Shown piece by piece: positions 50,097 through 59,113 of a DNA stretch of 64,000 nucleotides (its first letter is position 1; the number at the start of each line of letters is the position of its first letter). The notes under the pieces are model-generated. The model was not told the origin of the DNA, made no database searches, and saw only the letters and a list, made by a program, of their open reading frames with translations. The position numbers and the translations under genes were made by a program. This DNA is from Bartonella bovis 91-4 (GTDB taxonomy: Bacteria > Pseudomonadota > Alphaproteobacteria > Rhizobiales > Rhizobiaceae). The stretch lies in the NCBI RefSeq assembly GCF_000384965.1, contig NZ_CM001844.1, positions 1,094,042 through 1,158,041 on the forward strand, in the 5' to 3' direction.

Positions 50097-50678
50097 TACT
50101 TGCTACTCCTTGATTACGCTAACACAAAACGCACATTTCCCCTCTGATACAAACTTCTAGCACCATCCTTTCAACAAGAAAAGTAAACCATCCTTTTTAA
50201 GTTGAAAAATAACTCTCTTTTGCCTTTTTTTAAACACTTAATAAACACAATATGTTCACAAAAAAACATCAATGACTTATTCATTTTTCATTTCTATTAT
50301 AAAATCAAAGAAACTTAAAACATAATAAATAAACATCATAATTTTGAATAAAAATAATTTTAATAATCTATTATAAGAGTTTTTTTAAGTAAAAAATTAA
50401 TAAAATAGGTAGTTAATTTTTCTGCTTAATTAAGAAAAGTAAAATTCTTATAAAATAATTTTATTAACCTCTTCCAAAAATAAAAATATTTTGTTAACCA
50501 TTATTTCAGATAGTGGGGAGAAAACAGTGGTGATTGTTACGCGTACCACTGCATTACTCACAAACACTTCAATAATTAAGTGTTTGATTTCATGATTTCT
50601 TTATCAATGGTAGTTCTACCAGTTGTATAAATAAAAAGCTCCATTTGATTCGGAGGGAGCAAAACGAGGAATTTTAAA
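50097..50678 (+). promoter_or_regulatory. ctrA: ctrA upstream regulatory region
   Basis: A 582-bp gap, very AT-rich. Between about 50310 and 50510 there are at least eight TTAA sequences, the CtrA half-site, though none shows the exact TTAA-N7-TTAA spacing (the closest, at 50385-50400, is N8). A GATTC (GANTC, the CcrM methylation site) lies at 50647-50651 near the start codon. GAGGA at 50666-50670 is the ribosome site. Autoregulation by CtrA and methylation control are plausible by analogy with Caulobacter, not shown. Confidence 0.45.
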
Positions 50679-51380
50679 ATGCGCGTATTATTAATTGAAG
50701 ATGACAAAACAACCTCTCAAAGTATCGAATTGATGCTAAAATCAGGAAATTTTAATGTCTATATTACTGATTTAGGTGAAGAAGGTGTCGATTTAGGCAA
50801 GCTTTATGATTATGATATTATTTTGCTTGATTTAAATTTACCTGATATGTCAGGTTATGATGTTTTGCGGACTCTACGATTAGCAAAAATAAAAACCCCC
50901 ATTCTTATTCTTTCAGGTATGAGTAGCATTGAAGATAAAGTGCGTGGTTTTGGTTTTGGGGCTGATGATTATATGACTAAGCCTTTCCATAAAGATGAGT
51001 TAATCGCCCGTATTCACGCTGTTGTGCGTCGTTCTAAAGGCCATGCACAATCAGTTATTGTCACAGGTGATCTTACTGTTAATCTTGACAATAAAACAGT
51101 TGAGATTGCTGGACGTCCCGTTCATTTGACTGGTAAAGAATATCAAATGCTAGAGCTTCTTTCCCTACGCAAAGGAACCACGCTCACCAAAGAAATGTTT
51201 CTCAATCACCTTTACGGTGGGATGGATGAACCAGAGCTTAAAATTATTGATGTTTTCATCTGCAAACTGCGTAAGAAATTAGATGCTGTATCCTCGGGAG
51301 TTAATTATATCGACACAGTTTGGGGACGTGGCTATGTATTACGTGATCCAGTTGAAGAAAATATACGTAAAACCGCTTAA
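50679..51380 (+). CDS. ctrA: Cell-cycle response regulator CtrA
   Basis: A 233-residue OmpR-family master regulator. The receiver domain has Glu7-Asp8-Asp9, the phospho-acceptor Asp51 in [16 protein letters not shown], and the switch lysine in [17 protein letters not shown]. The winged helix includes [20 protein letters not shown] and the end [11 protein letters not shown]. CtrA controls division, envelope and motility genes and, in some species, blocks the replication origin. It receives phosphate from ChpT, encoded convergently just downstream, and is inhibited by SciP upstream, so three parts of one circuit are within 3 kb. Confidence 0.97.
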   Translation: MRVLLIEDDKTTSQSIELMLKSGNFNVYITDLGEEGVDLGKLYDYDIILLDLNLPDMSGYDVLRTLRLAKIKTPILILSGMSSIEDKVRGFGFGADDYMTKPFHKDELIARIHAVVRRSKGHAQSVIVTGDLTVNLDNKTVEIAGRPVHLTGKEYQMLELLSLRKGTTLTKEMFLNHLYGGMDEPELKIIDVFICKLRKKLDAVSSGVNYIDTVWGRGYVLRDPVEENIRKTA

Positions 51381-51475
51381 ATAGTTTAAGACCCATAAAC
51401 ATAATTTTGGAATGTTAGGTGTGAAGTTTTCGTTTTTTTTTAATAAATTTTACATGAGGTTTCTTTTACACAAAA

Positions 51476-51520
51476 AAATGCTTGTGGGTTAAAATAAATC
51501 AAAGTCATTATTAACCCACA
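51476..51520 (-). terminator. Hairpin between ctrA and chpT
   Basis: TGTGGGTTAA (51483-51492) pairs perfectly with TTAACCCACA (51511-51520), 18-base loop. On the minus strand it is followed shortly by a run of seven T, so it most likely ends the chpT transcript. Confidence 0.65.
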
Positions 51521-51559
51521 GGATTTAGGGTATTTTTTAATAGTATAAAGAAGTTTTAC

Positions 51560-52198
51560 TTAAAGTTTCTTTGTGCTTTCTAAAATAACATGACCATCAG
51601 TTTCATATATATTTATTGTCATAGTTGTCATCTCAGCAAGTAACACTGTATAATAGAATTGAATTGTGTGAGCATCAATTGTTTCTTTCGGTTTTTTTTT
51701 ATTGTATAATTCAGTAAAACGAGTGGGAATACGTAAAACTTGACCGCAAATTTCGAACCGGAAAAAGCGTGTATTTATATCTTGTACAATCGTCACAACT
51801 ATTTCACCATCACGGGAAATGGTTGCATTTGCAATTAATAATAAATTAAGTAAAAGCTTAACTTCATTTTTTGGTAGAAGCAAAGCAGGAGCTTGCCATT
51901 TCAAAATTGCCTTTTCTTCTGCCATATACTGTTGAGCGATCTGCTCAGCAAAACGAGTGTCGATCTGACTATCTACTGACCCCGCAGTACCAAAAGCTAA
52001 TCGGCAAAACTGTAAGCATGCAGAAGCTTTTGAGACAGACGAACGTACCAATTGCAAAGCATCTTCCTCAACTCCTCCTTCATCATAAAGTTCCATCGCA
52101 TTTTGAATGGCACCAATAGGTGAAATTAAATCATGGCAAATACGGCTACAAAGCAGCGCAGTAAGATCGGCAAACTTCAAAGAAACAGCTGACGTCAT
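51560..52198 (-). CDS. chpT: Histidine phosphotransferase ChpT
   Basis: A 212-residue protein related to histidine kinases but used as a phosphotransferase. Phosphate passes from CckA through ChpT to CtrA and CpdR. The dimerisation helix carries His22 in LCSRICHDLISPIGAIQNAM, the key ChpT motif, and a degenerate ATPase-like domain follows without intact N and G boxes, as expected. Length is typical. It is convergent with ctrA and divergent from eipA, with which it shares a 207-bp promoter region containing three TTTAA dyads. Confidence 0.93.
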   Translation of the reverse strand: MTSAVSLKFADLTALLCSRICHDLISPIGAIQNAMELYDEGGVEEDALQLVRSSVSKASACLQFCRLAFGTAGSVDSQIDTRFAEQIAQQYMAEEKAILKWQAPALLLPKNEVKLLLNLLLIANATISRDGEIVVTIVQDINTRFFRFEICGQVLRIPTRFTELYNKKKPKETIDAHTIQFYYTVLLAEMTTMTINIYETDGHVILESTKKL

Positions 52199-52405
52199 AA
52201 TTTATTAATAACTCCCGAACTTAAAAATTTAAGACTCATTTTATGCTAGAAATTTTAACATTCAGTACATAAGTGAAAATTTAAATAACCGTTTAAATTT
52301 TATGAGACAAATTTAAGAATTTAAACAGTTTTATGCCTTATTTTCTATTTAAATTGAATAAAAACTTTAATATCCTTTTATTATGACAACTAAAAAGAAA
52401 ATCCC
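52199..52405. promoter_or_regulatory. chpT-eipA divergent promoter region
   Basis: The region contains three dyads made of TTTAA arms: 52220-52233 (CTTAAA, two bases, TTTAAG), 52280-52297 (TTTAAA, six bases, TTTAAA) and 52312-52325 (TTTAA, three bases, TTTAAA). TTAA is the CtrA half-site, so shared CtrA control of chpT and eipA is suggested. Spacing differs from the classical N7. Confidence 0.45.
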
Positions 52406-52999
52406 ATGACTCTCTCTTTTTTATCACGCTGGACTACAAATATTGCACTTTTGATAGCTCTTTTATTTGTAACGGTAGGTTCTGCAAATGCTGAACTTCA
52501 ACCAATGAGTAAAAATAAATATTATTCAATGCAAGAAATTATTGCTTCTGGCCATAATTTTTTTGGACAAACTACAAATAATTTAGCAACTGCAATTGAA
52601 AATATCTTTTCGCGATACGGTCTTCCAAACGCTTATATTTTAGGAGAAGAAGCTTCCGGTGCTTTTTTTGCTGGATTAACTTATGGTGAAGGGCAAATCT
52701 TTACTAAAAATTATGGTCAACATAAAGTCTTTTGGCAAGGTCCTTCTGTAGGGTGGGACTTTGGTGGTCAAGGCTCCCGTTTAATGATTCTAATTTATGA
52801 TCTCAATGATATAAACACTTTATGGGGACGCTATGGTGGTATTTCAGGTTCAGCTTATTTAATTGCAGGAGTTGGTTTTCACGCTCTTAAACGTAATAAT
52901 ACTTTATTGATTCCAGTACGTACAGGAGTTGGTGCGCGTCTCGGCATTAATATGGGATATTTAAAATTAACACCCATGCCAACATGGAACCCGTTTTAA
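52406..52999 (+). CDS. eipA: Envelope integrity protein EipA (DUF1134)
   Basis: A 197-residue exported protein. A signal peptide covers residues 1-30 (cleavage near SANA-EL). The DUF1134 domain follows, with YSMQEIIASGHNFFGQTTNN near residues 40-59, GWDFGGQGSRLMILIYDLND near 115-134 and RTGVGARLGINMGYLKLTP near 172-190. In Brucella, EipA is a periplasmic small beta-barrel needed for envelope integrity and virulence, and as I recall it sits next to chpT, exactly as here. It is the likely CtrA-dependent output of this module. A weak hairpin at 53067-53089 follows the stop. Confidence 0.93.
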   Translation: MTLSFLSRWTTNIALLIALLFVTVGSANAELQPMSKNKYYSMQEIIASGHNFFGQTTNNLATAIENIFSRYGLPNAYILGEEASGAFFAGLTYGEGQIFTKNYGQHKVFWQGPSVGWDFGGQGSRLMILIYDLNDINTLWGRYGGISGSAYLIAGVGFHALKRNNTLLIPVRTGVGARLGINMGYLKLTPMPTWNPF

Positions 53000-53066
53000 A
53001 CAATTGCTATTGAAAAAAGAAATTATGCTAATTTAATCAAGTCTTCTTTTATTCTTGGCATTTCTA

Positions 53067-53089
53067 CCGTTTCCGAGTTAGGGAAACGG
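53067..53089 (+). terminator. Weak terminator after eipA
   Basis: CCGTTTCC (53067-53074) pairs with GGAAACGG (53082-53089) around a 7-base loop, followed by AGTGTTTTG. The stem is perfect but the T-run is poor. Nothing else of note lies in the gap to 53294. Confidence 0.5.
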
Positions 53090-53294
53090 AGTGTTTTGTT
53101 GGGTTAAATGTTCTATAAAATTGATATACAATAATAAAATACGATTTTTCAAAGATAAAAATTCAATTCAATCAAGTAAAAAACAATTTTATTAATTGGC
53201 CTCTACTTATATAGTGAGGTCCATATCCCTTTCCTAAAACAGGAGCTAACACAATAAACAAGTAGCATATTTTTGTGATAAATCTCTTATTATA

Positions 53295-53558
53295 ATGGAA
53301 ACTAACGCTATGCATAAAAAAATACAAGATTATCAACAACGCTTATTAAAGATTCAAATTGATGATCTTAACAGTGATTCTAGCAATCAACTCCTCAATG
53401 AATTGCGTAAAGAAATAAAAGAATTAGCAGCTACATTAGCTGCCCAAATAGCTTTAAAAGAAGGTAAAGATTCCCCCATCAATACATTGATAAAAAATTC
53501 TAAAAATAAAAGTGATCTTGCATCTTGTATTCGTAAAAAAATAGCCCATACTAAATAA
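53295..53558 (+). CDS. Small helical hypothetical protein
   Basis: An 87-residue product beginning METNAMHKKIQDYQQRLLKI. It is highly charged, lacks a signal peptide or membrane segment, and is predicted helical with a probable short coiled coil (LLNELRKEIKELAATLAAQI, residues 33-52). The ATG at 53295 and an internal ATG at 53310 are both possible; no strong ribosome site precedes either. Composition is protein-like and polar, which supports a real gene, but I do not recognise a family. It follows eipA on the same strand with a 295-bp gap. No function is assigned. Confidence 0.5.
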   Translation: METNAMHKKIQDYQQRLLKIQIDDLNSDSSNQLLNELRKEIKELAATLAAQIALKEGKDSPINTLIKNSKNKSDLASCIRKKIAHTK

Positions 53559-53898
53559 ACATTTCCTACATAAACTGTCTTTAAAAACAATTAGTTAACA
53601 ATTTGTGTTAAGAAATTTCTGAAGCAGCTTATAATCATAGTAACAACTGAATTATAAATCAATATTCATTTTGAATAATTTTAAAATTCTATTTCTTCTT
53701 GGCTTTTTATATTGATTCTATAAAGTATTACTATTCAAACGATAATCATCTCGTCTTTTTTAAAAGCCCTTATTAATAAGACATTTTCATATAATTATAA
53801 TTTTTATAAAATTATAGCGTAAAAAATTCTCTTTAAAAACGATGCATTCAAAAAAACAAGAGAATGTAATAACTAGTTTTAAGGGAGCAAATATCTTC
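53559..53898. other. 340-bp gap, nothing identified
   Basis: An AT-rich interval between the convergent small helical gene and the aminotransferase gene. No gene, strong hairpin or repeat was seen. Confidence 0.4.
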
Positions 53899-55017
53899 TT
53901 AAGAATGATAAAAATTTTTTATGTGTTGAATAATCATATCCTGATCACTTTGTGATAAATAAGGATGCATAGGCAAACTTAAAACACAATCTGCTAAAGC
54001 TTCAGAAAAGCAAAGAGAATCCTTCACATAGGGAAAATGTTTATAAGCTGGTTGTAAATGCAATGGAGTATTATAATAAACCATTGTAGGAATGCCGTTT
54101 TTTTGTAAATACATCTTTAATTGATCGCGATTTTCCACTTTAATAGTGTATTGCGCATAAGCAGAACGAATATCCTCTCCTACTTCTGGGACTATCACAA
54201 TATCCTTTAAACCATCAGAATAACGCTGAGCAATTGCTACACGTTTTTCCATCTCGTCTTCAATGATTGTAAGTTTTTCTAGTAAAATTGCAGCTTGAAT
54301 TGTATCCAACCGTGAATTTAAACCAATACGAACATTATCATATTGCGTTTTACCTTTACCATGAAACAAAATCGAACGTAAAAGTGCTGCCAAACCATCA
54401 TCATTGGTCATCATAGCGCCTCCGTCACCATAACACCCTAGTGGTTTTGCTGGATAAAAGCTTGTTGCTGCAACATCACCAAAAGCTCCGCACATAACAT
54501 TACCTATTTTACCACCTATTGCTTGAGCAGTATCTTCAATAACAAAAAGATTTTCTCTCGTAGCTATTGCAGAAATTTTTGTATAATCAGCAGGTAGTCC
54601 AAACAAATCGACAGAAATAATTGCTTTTGGTTTGAATTTTCCCTCTTTTTTTATCATTTCGATTGCTTCACCAAGTTTATCAACGTCAATATTGAATGTG
54701 TTTGGCAAAACATCCACAAAAACAGGTTTTGCTCCTACTAAAGCAACAACCTCAGCTGTTGCAGAAAACGTAAAGCTGGGACAAAAAACAGCATCACCTG
54801 GACCAATATTTTTAGCCATAAGGGGCATCATCAATGCATCAGTTCCATTGGCACATGCAACCACATGTTTAACGCCAAGATAATCCGCCAATCGTTCTTC
54901 AAACTCTGTTACTTGCGGCCCTAAAACATACTGACCACTGGCCACCACACGCGCAATTGCGGCATTAATTTTCTTTTCAATACGCGTGCGTTGCGCTCCA
55001 AGGTCGATAAATTGCAT
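53899..55017 (-). CDS. gnnB: DegT-family aminotransferase, probable GnnB
   Basis: A 372-residue PLP-dependent sugar aminotransferase (DegT/DnrJ/EryC1/StrS family). The PLP site is near DLFGLPADYTKISAIA and EDTAQAIGG, the Schiff-base lysine is in SFYPAKPLGCYGDGG near residues 186-200, and HTPLHLQPAY-like NTPLHLQPAYKHF is near the C terminus. It follows the oxidoreductase gene by 46 bases on the same strand. An oxidoreductase plus DegT pair makes UDP-GlcNAc3N (GnnA/GnnB), and Bartonella lipid A is known to contain 2,3-diaminoglucose, so I infer this role. Other 3-amino sugar pathways remain possible. Confidence 0.82.
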   Translation of the reverse strand: MQFIDLGAQRTRIEKKINAAIARVVASGQYVLGPQVTEFEERLADYLGVKHVVACANGTDALMMPLMAKNIGPGDAVFCPSFTFSATAEVVALVGAKPVFVDVLPNTFNIDVDKLGEAIEMIKKEGKFKPKAIISVDLFGLPADYTKISAIATRENLFVIEDTAQAIGGKIGNVMCGAFGDVAATSFYPAKPLGCYGDGGAMMTNDDGLAALLRSILFHGKGKTQYDNVRIGLNSRLDTIQAAILLEKLTIIEDEMEKRVAIAQRYSDGLKDIVIVPEVGEDIRSAYAQYTIKVENRDQLKMYLQKNGIPTMVYYNTPLHLQPAYKHFPYVKDSLCFSEALADCVLSLPMHPYLSQSDQDMIIQHIKNFYHS

Positions 55018-55063
55018 ATTAACTCCATTGATAACTACAAAAATATGAAAATACTTTTATTTT

Positions 55064-56020
55064 TCATCTCCGATGATCAATATTAGCAGCGATTAAAGTT
55101 CGTAAAACAGCAAGAGCATCATCACCATTCGTACGAGGTGTTTGACGCGTTTCAATACAATGAAGAAAATGTTGCAACTCATAAGTAAGCGGTAAACCTT
55201 CACAAATATCAATGTAATTTAATTCATCAGCATGAAAAGCCCACTCTTTATTCTCCTGCCAAACAGAAAAGTGACGAAACGCTAATTTACGGCTCCATGG
55301 TTCCATATCATCAAATACAAGCATAGCTTTTGTACCAACAACTGTTAAACGCCTTTCACGATAAGGACTAAGGCGTGAAGTAAAAAGATGACTATGTATA
55401 CCATTTGGAAACGTCATATGAATATGTGCAAAATCAGAAAGTTGGTCAATCACTGCAGCACCCTCTCCGCGAACTTCAGAAGGTTCACACCCTGTCAAAG
55501 CTAAAATCATTGAAATATCATGAGGAGCAAGATCCCATAGGGCATCACTTTGCATATGAAATTTTCCAAAACCTAATCGATGAGAATAAATATAACGCAC
55601 ATCTCCCAATTCTTTATTTACCACTAATTTACATATTTTTTCAAAAACAGGGTGAAAACGTAAAACATGGCCTACCATAAAAATCCGCCCGTATTCACTA
55701 GCCACCTGAACTTGGTGCTTAGCATCAGCCATATTTAAAGCAATTGGTTTTTCAACCAAAACATCTTTACCATTTTTTAGAGCACGTAGCGCATTGTCTG
55801 TATGAAATTGTGGAGGGAGTGCTAACACAATCGCATCGATATCGGTATGAACAAAAAGTTCATCAGGTGCTATAGCTTCAACGTTATATGCCTTTGCAAA
55901 ACTCATAGCCCGATCAGAATCAATATCAGAAACTGCTGCTAAAGCCCCAAGACTTTGGAGTGTTCGTATATGATTTCCACCCCAATAACCGCATCCTAAA
56001 ACCGCTACACGTGGTGTCAT
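55064..56020 (-). CDS. gnnA: Gfo/Idh/MocA oxidoreductase, probable GnnA
   Basis: A 318-residue NAD-dependent sugar oxidoreductase. The Rossmann motif is VLGCGYWGGNHIRTL near residues 7-21, and the family signature VEKPIALNMADAKH lies near 92-105. In the GnnA reaction the 3-hydroxyl of UDP-GlcNAc is oxidised before amination by GnnB. The order gnnA-gnnB with a 46-bp gap suggests one transcript. If correct, the acyl groups added by LpxA at position 3 are amide-linked. The assignment depends on genome context and known lipid A chemistry of the genus, not on a unique motif. Confidence 0.8.
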   Translation of the reverse strand: MTPRVAVLGCGYWGGNHIRTLQSLGALAAVSDIDSDRAMSFAKAYNVEAIAPDELFVHTDIDAIVLALPPQFHTDNALRALKNGKDVLVEKPIALNMADAKHQVQVASEYGRIFMVGHVLRFHPVFEKICKLVVNKELGDVRYIYSHRLGFGKFHMQSDALWDLAPHDISMILALTGCEPSEVRGEGAAVIDQLSDFAHIHMTFPNGIHSHLFTSRLSPYRERRLTVVGTKAMLVFDDMEPWSRKLAFRHFSVWQENKEWAFHADELNYIDICEGLPLTYELQHFLHCIETRQTPRTNGDDALAVLRTLIAANIDHRR

Positions 56021-56118
56021 TTTTACACCTTATTCTGCTAACTTATGAAAATTATATTTACGTTCATTCCATATCGGGGATGAAATAGAATGACAAGAGA
56101 AAAGCTTAAAAACGATGC

Positions 56119-56147
56119 TTGACATCTTACTATTCTACCTCTTATAT
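56119..56147 (+). promoter_or_regulatory. Promoter of tRNA gene
   Basis: TTGACA (56119-56124) and TTATAT (56142-56147) with the ideal 17-base spacing, about 40 bases ahead of the tRNA. Confidence 0.7.
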
Positions 56148-56187
56148 CCGCCAGAGATAAAATTGTTTCATAATATCTTTCTATTTT

Positions 56188-56264
56188 GGCGGAGTAGCTC
56201 AGTAGGTTAGAGCAGAGGAATCATAATCCTTGTGTCGGGGGTTCGAATCCCTCCTCCGCTACCA
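56188..56264 (+). tRNA. tRNA-Met (anticodon CAT), elongator type
   Basis: A full cloverleaf with encoded CCA. The acceptor stem is GGCGGAG/CTCCGCT, the D arm GCTCAGTAGGTTAGAGC, the anticodon stem GAGGA/TCCTT with loop ATCATAA and anticodon CAT, and the T arm GGGGGTTCGAATCCCTC. The initiator-specific features (three G-C pairs in the anticodon stem, mismatched 1-72) are absent, so it is an elongator. CAT may also mark tRNA-Ile whose C34 is changed to lysidine, which sequence alone does not exclude. A T-rich stretch follows. Confidence 0.93.
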
Positions 56265-56535
56265 GTTCTTTTTTGTATACTTCTAAAAAGAATTCTGTAC
56301 TATTGGTTTTTGACTAATTCTATTAGATAATCATAAACAACTTTTAGAGAAGGATAATAGTAAAGCTTGTAAATCAGCACGCGATTATCCTGTTAAAATT
56401 TTAAGTATCAAACCCATATTTATAAAATATTTTATACTAAAAGTATAAAAAATCGAAAGGTAAAAAAATTTTTTTATTTTAGTACAAAAGATCTAAAATA
56501 AAGACCACCCTCCTTTCCATTTCCTGTAAAGCCAA

Positions 56536-57318
56536 TTATGTTTTTTCTTCATTATAAGAAATGGGCCGAGTACTCGCTTTAAGAAACATTTTTGTATAAT
56601 CATGCCGCGCACGCAAATGACGCAAATCACTATTACTTAACTCTTCCAAAATAACCCCTTGATGCATAATTCCAATACGTTCACATATATGAGCAACAAC
56701 AGGAAGGTCATGAGATACCATCAAATAGGTTAATTGCTTTTCTTCTCGTAGTGACTTCAATAAATTCAAAATTTCAGCTTGCACAGATACATCCAATGCA
56801 GATGTTGGCTCATCTAGCAACAAAACTTCCGGCTCAATAATCAAAGCACGTGCAAGAGCAATACGTTGACGCTGCCCTCCTGATAACTCATGTGGATAAC
56901 GATAAAGAAATGAAGAATCTAAACCGACAGAATTCAAAATATCGTGCACCCTTGTCTTGTGATTATCCATGTCATGGATCGTAAGAGATTCCGAAAGAAC
57001 CGTATGCACCATCTTTCTTGGATGAAGTGAAGCATAAGGATCTTGAAAGACCATTTGAATACGACGTAAAAAAGTTTTACTTTTTTTCTTTAATACTTCC
57101 TTTCCATCGAAGATAAAATGCCCCCTATAATCGGGAATAAGCCCAACTAATGCATTCAAAATGGTTGATTTTCCACATCCTGATTCACCAATCAAACCAT
57201 AAGATTCACCACGTTTAATATGAAAATTAACTTCTTTAACAACCTCTATTGCCTTGTGCCCACGCCCAAAGGTTACAGACAAATCAAAAACATCAATAAT
57301 ATTTTTACAATTGGTCAT
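56536..57318 (-). CDS. Peptide ABC transporter ATPase, OppF/DppF-like
   Basis: A 260-residue ATPase. Walker A is GESGCGKST near residues 46-54, the signature LSGGQRQRIALARAL near 147-161, and Walker B LLLDEPTSALD near 167-177, with the H-loop in VSHDLP. It energises import of peptides through the two permeases encoded upstream. The start at 57318 follows a GAAGGAAC site and overlaps the OppD-like stop by 14 bases, so the pair is translated together. In-frame starts further up lie inside the upstream gene and are rejected. Last gene of the operon. Confidence 0.92.
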   Translation of the reverse strand: MTNCKNIIDVFDLSVTFGRGHKAIEVVKEVNFHIKRGESYGLIGESGCGKSTILNALVGLIPDYRGHFIFDGKEVLKKKSKTFLRRIQMVFQDPYASLHPRKMVHTVLSESLTIHDMDNHKTRVHDILNSVGLDSSFLYRYPHELSGGQRQRIALARALIIEPEVLLLDEPTSALDVSVQAEILNLLKSLREEKQLTYLMVSHDLPVVAHICERIGIMHQGVILEELSNSDLRHLRARHDYTKMFLKASTRPISYNEEKT

Positions 57319-58189
57319 GGTAAGTTCCTTCAACCCCATTAACAATTGTTGGACCATGTAACCAATCAGGGTTCCGCTCAGGGACCGATAAAACATTAAC
57401 TGGCTTATCAAGGCGTGGTAAACTTTCTAAAAGAACTTTAGTATAAGGATGACATGCACGAGATAAATCACGTGCAGGCAATTCTTCCAATATACGACCA
57501 GCATACATCACCAAAACACGATCACAAAAATCAGCAATCAGATTTAAATCATGACTAATGAAAATCAGTCCTGCTCCAGACTTTGCTACAAGCTCATCCA
57601 ATATGGCTAAAACCTGACATCTCACAGTTACATCAAGTGCAGATGTTGGCTCATCTGCAATAATCAAATCAGGCTTAGGAATAAGCATCATGGCAATCAT
57701 AACACGTTGCCCCATTCCACCTGATATTTCATGAGGAAATAACCGCATAATACGCTCAGGATCACGAATATGAACAGATTCCAATACAGAAATCGTTCTC
57801 TCCCACGCCTCCATCTTTGAAACACGATAATGAATCCGGTAAGCTTCCATGATTTGATTTCCGATTCGCATTAATGGATTAAGCGAATATTTGGGATCTT
57901 GTAAAATCATTGAAATACGTCCTCCCCGAATAGAGCGCATCTGATGTTCACTGGCAGATAATAAATCTACCTCGCTGAAGCACATTTTTTGAGCTTTGAT
58001 AATTGCTGATCTTGGATTTAGTTTTAAGACTGCACGTCCAGTTGTTGATTTTCCTGATCCAGATTCTCCAACAATTCCAATTTTTTCTTTTCCTACAGAA
58101 AAACTAACGCCACGTACAACGTCTAACATACCACGCGTAGTAGGAAATGAAATACGTAAATCTTTTATCTCTAATAATTTTTTATCCAT
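57305..58189 (-). CDS. Peptide ABC transporter ATPase, OppD/DppD-like
   Basis: A 294-residue ATPase, the second nucleotide-binding subunit. Walker A is GESGSGKST near residues 41-49, the signature ISGGMGQRVMIAMML near 154-168, and Walker B LIIADEPTSALD near 173-184. The C terminus contains the oligopeptide-transporter extension (HPYTKVLLESLPRLD) typical of OppD, with the CxHPY element (CHPYTK). The start at 58189 is chosen for a GGAT site; it overlaps the permease stop by 8 bases. It forms a heterodimer with the OppF-like protein. Confidence 0.92.
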   Translation of the reverse strand: MDKKLLEIKDLRISFPTTRGMLDVVRGVSFSVGKEKIGIVGESGSGKSTTGRAVLKLNPRSAIIKAQKMCFSEVDLLSASEHQMRSIRGGRISMILQDPKYSLNPLMRIGNQIMEAYRIHYRVSKMEAWERTISVLESVHIRDPERIMRLFPHEISGGMGQRVMIAMMLIPKPDLIIADEPTSALDVTVRCQVLAILDELVAKSGAGLIFISHDLNLIADFCDRVLVMYAGRILEELPARDLSRACHPYTKVLLESLPRLDKPVNVLSVPERNPDWLHGPTIVNGVEGTYHDQL

Positions 58190-59111
58190 TGCGTGGATCC
58201 AATATATCACGAAGCCCATCACCTAAAAGATTGAAGGCAAGACTTGTAAGCAATATTGCACAACCTGGTACCACCGCCAACCACCAACTTGTCATCATAA
58301 ATTCACGACCAGTCGAAAGCATAACGCCCCATTCAGGAGTTGGTGGTTGAGCACCCAATCCCAAAAAACCAAGACCAGCAGCTGTTAAAATAATCGCAGA
58401 CATATTTAATGTTAACCGTACAATTACTGAAGGAATACACATCGGTGCTATATGAAAAAAAATAATTCGCCACATTGATGCACCTTGTAGAAAAACTGCT
58501 GCTACATAATCAGATGAACGTATAGTCAAAGTTTCTGCGCGTGCTAAACGTGCTATTGGTGGCCATGATGCCATTGAAATTGCGATTGCCGCATTTTCAA
58601 TACCAGGCCCTAAAGCTGCTGAAAAAGCAAGTGCTAAAATCAAACTTGGGAAAGCAAGAAAAATATCTACAATACGCATCAAAACCGTATCAACACACCC
58701 CCCTATATAGCCAGATACAGTGCCTACAATCAGCCCTATCGGACCTACAATAATTGTTGTTAAAAAAACAATATAAAGAGTAATACGTGCCCCAAAAATT
58801 AATCGACTAAAAATATCACGTCCCAACTCATCAGTCCCCAAATAATGTAGCATAGACGGTGGTTGTAATCGATGAGCAAGATCATTGCTGGCAATATCAT
58901 AAGTAGCAACCCAAGGTGCAAAAATCGCACAAAAAAGAATAACAAGGATAATAGCCAATCCCAATACAGCTGAAAAATTACTAAAAAAAATAGTTAATGA
59001 GTAATAAATTTTTTGTATATTTGCCTGGATTGTTGACTGTGAAACAGATCTTTTCAACCAATAACTCAAAGAAAATGACGATCGTGGATTATTATGATTA
59101 GTCATTGTCAT
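58182..59111 (-). CDS. Peptide ABC transporter permease, OppC/DppC-like
   Basis: A 309-residue inner-membrane permease. An N-terminal cytoplasmic stretch precedes about six membrane segments, and the EAA loop with the coupling helix is seen around ETLTIRSSDYVAAVFLQGAS. HYLGTDELGRDIFSRLIFGA near residues 90-109 is the OppC hallmark. Start codons: TTG at 59117 overlaps the preceding stop, ATG at 59111 is better placed relative to AAGGA. It pairs with the OppB-like permease. Confidence 0.91.
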   Translation of the reverse strand: MTMTNHNNPRSSFSLSYWLKRSVSQSTIQANIQKIYYSLTIFFSNFSAVLGLAIILVILFCAIFAPWVATYDIASNDLAHRLQPPSMLHYLGTDELGRDIFSRLIFGARITLYIVFLTTIIVGPIGLIVGTVSGYIGGCVDTVLMRIVDIFLAFPSLILALAFSAALGPGIENAAIAISMASWPPIARLARAETLTIRSSDYVAAVFLQGASMWRIIFFHIAPMCIPSVIVRLTLNMSAIILTAAGLGFLGLGAQPPTPEWGVMLSTGREFMMTSWWLAVVPGCAILLTSLAFNLLGDGLRDILDPRNG

Positions 59112-59113
59112 AT

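Noticed and set aside
50385..50400. Classical CtrA box upstream of ctrA
   Set aside because: The two TTAA halves are separated by eight bases rather than seven, so it is noted only as a half-site cluster.
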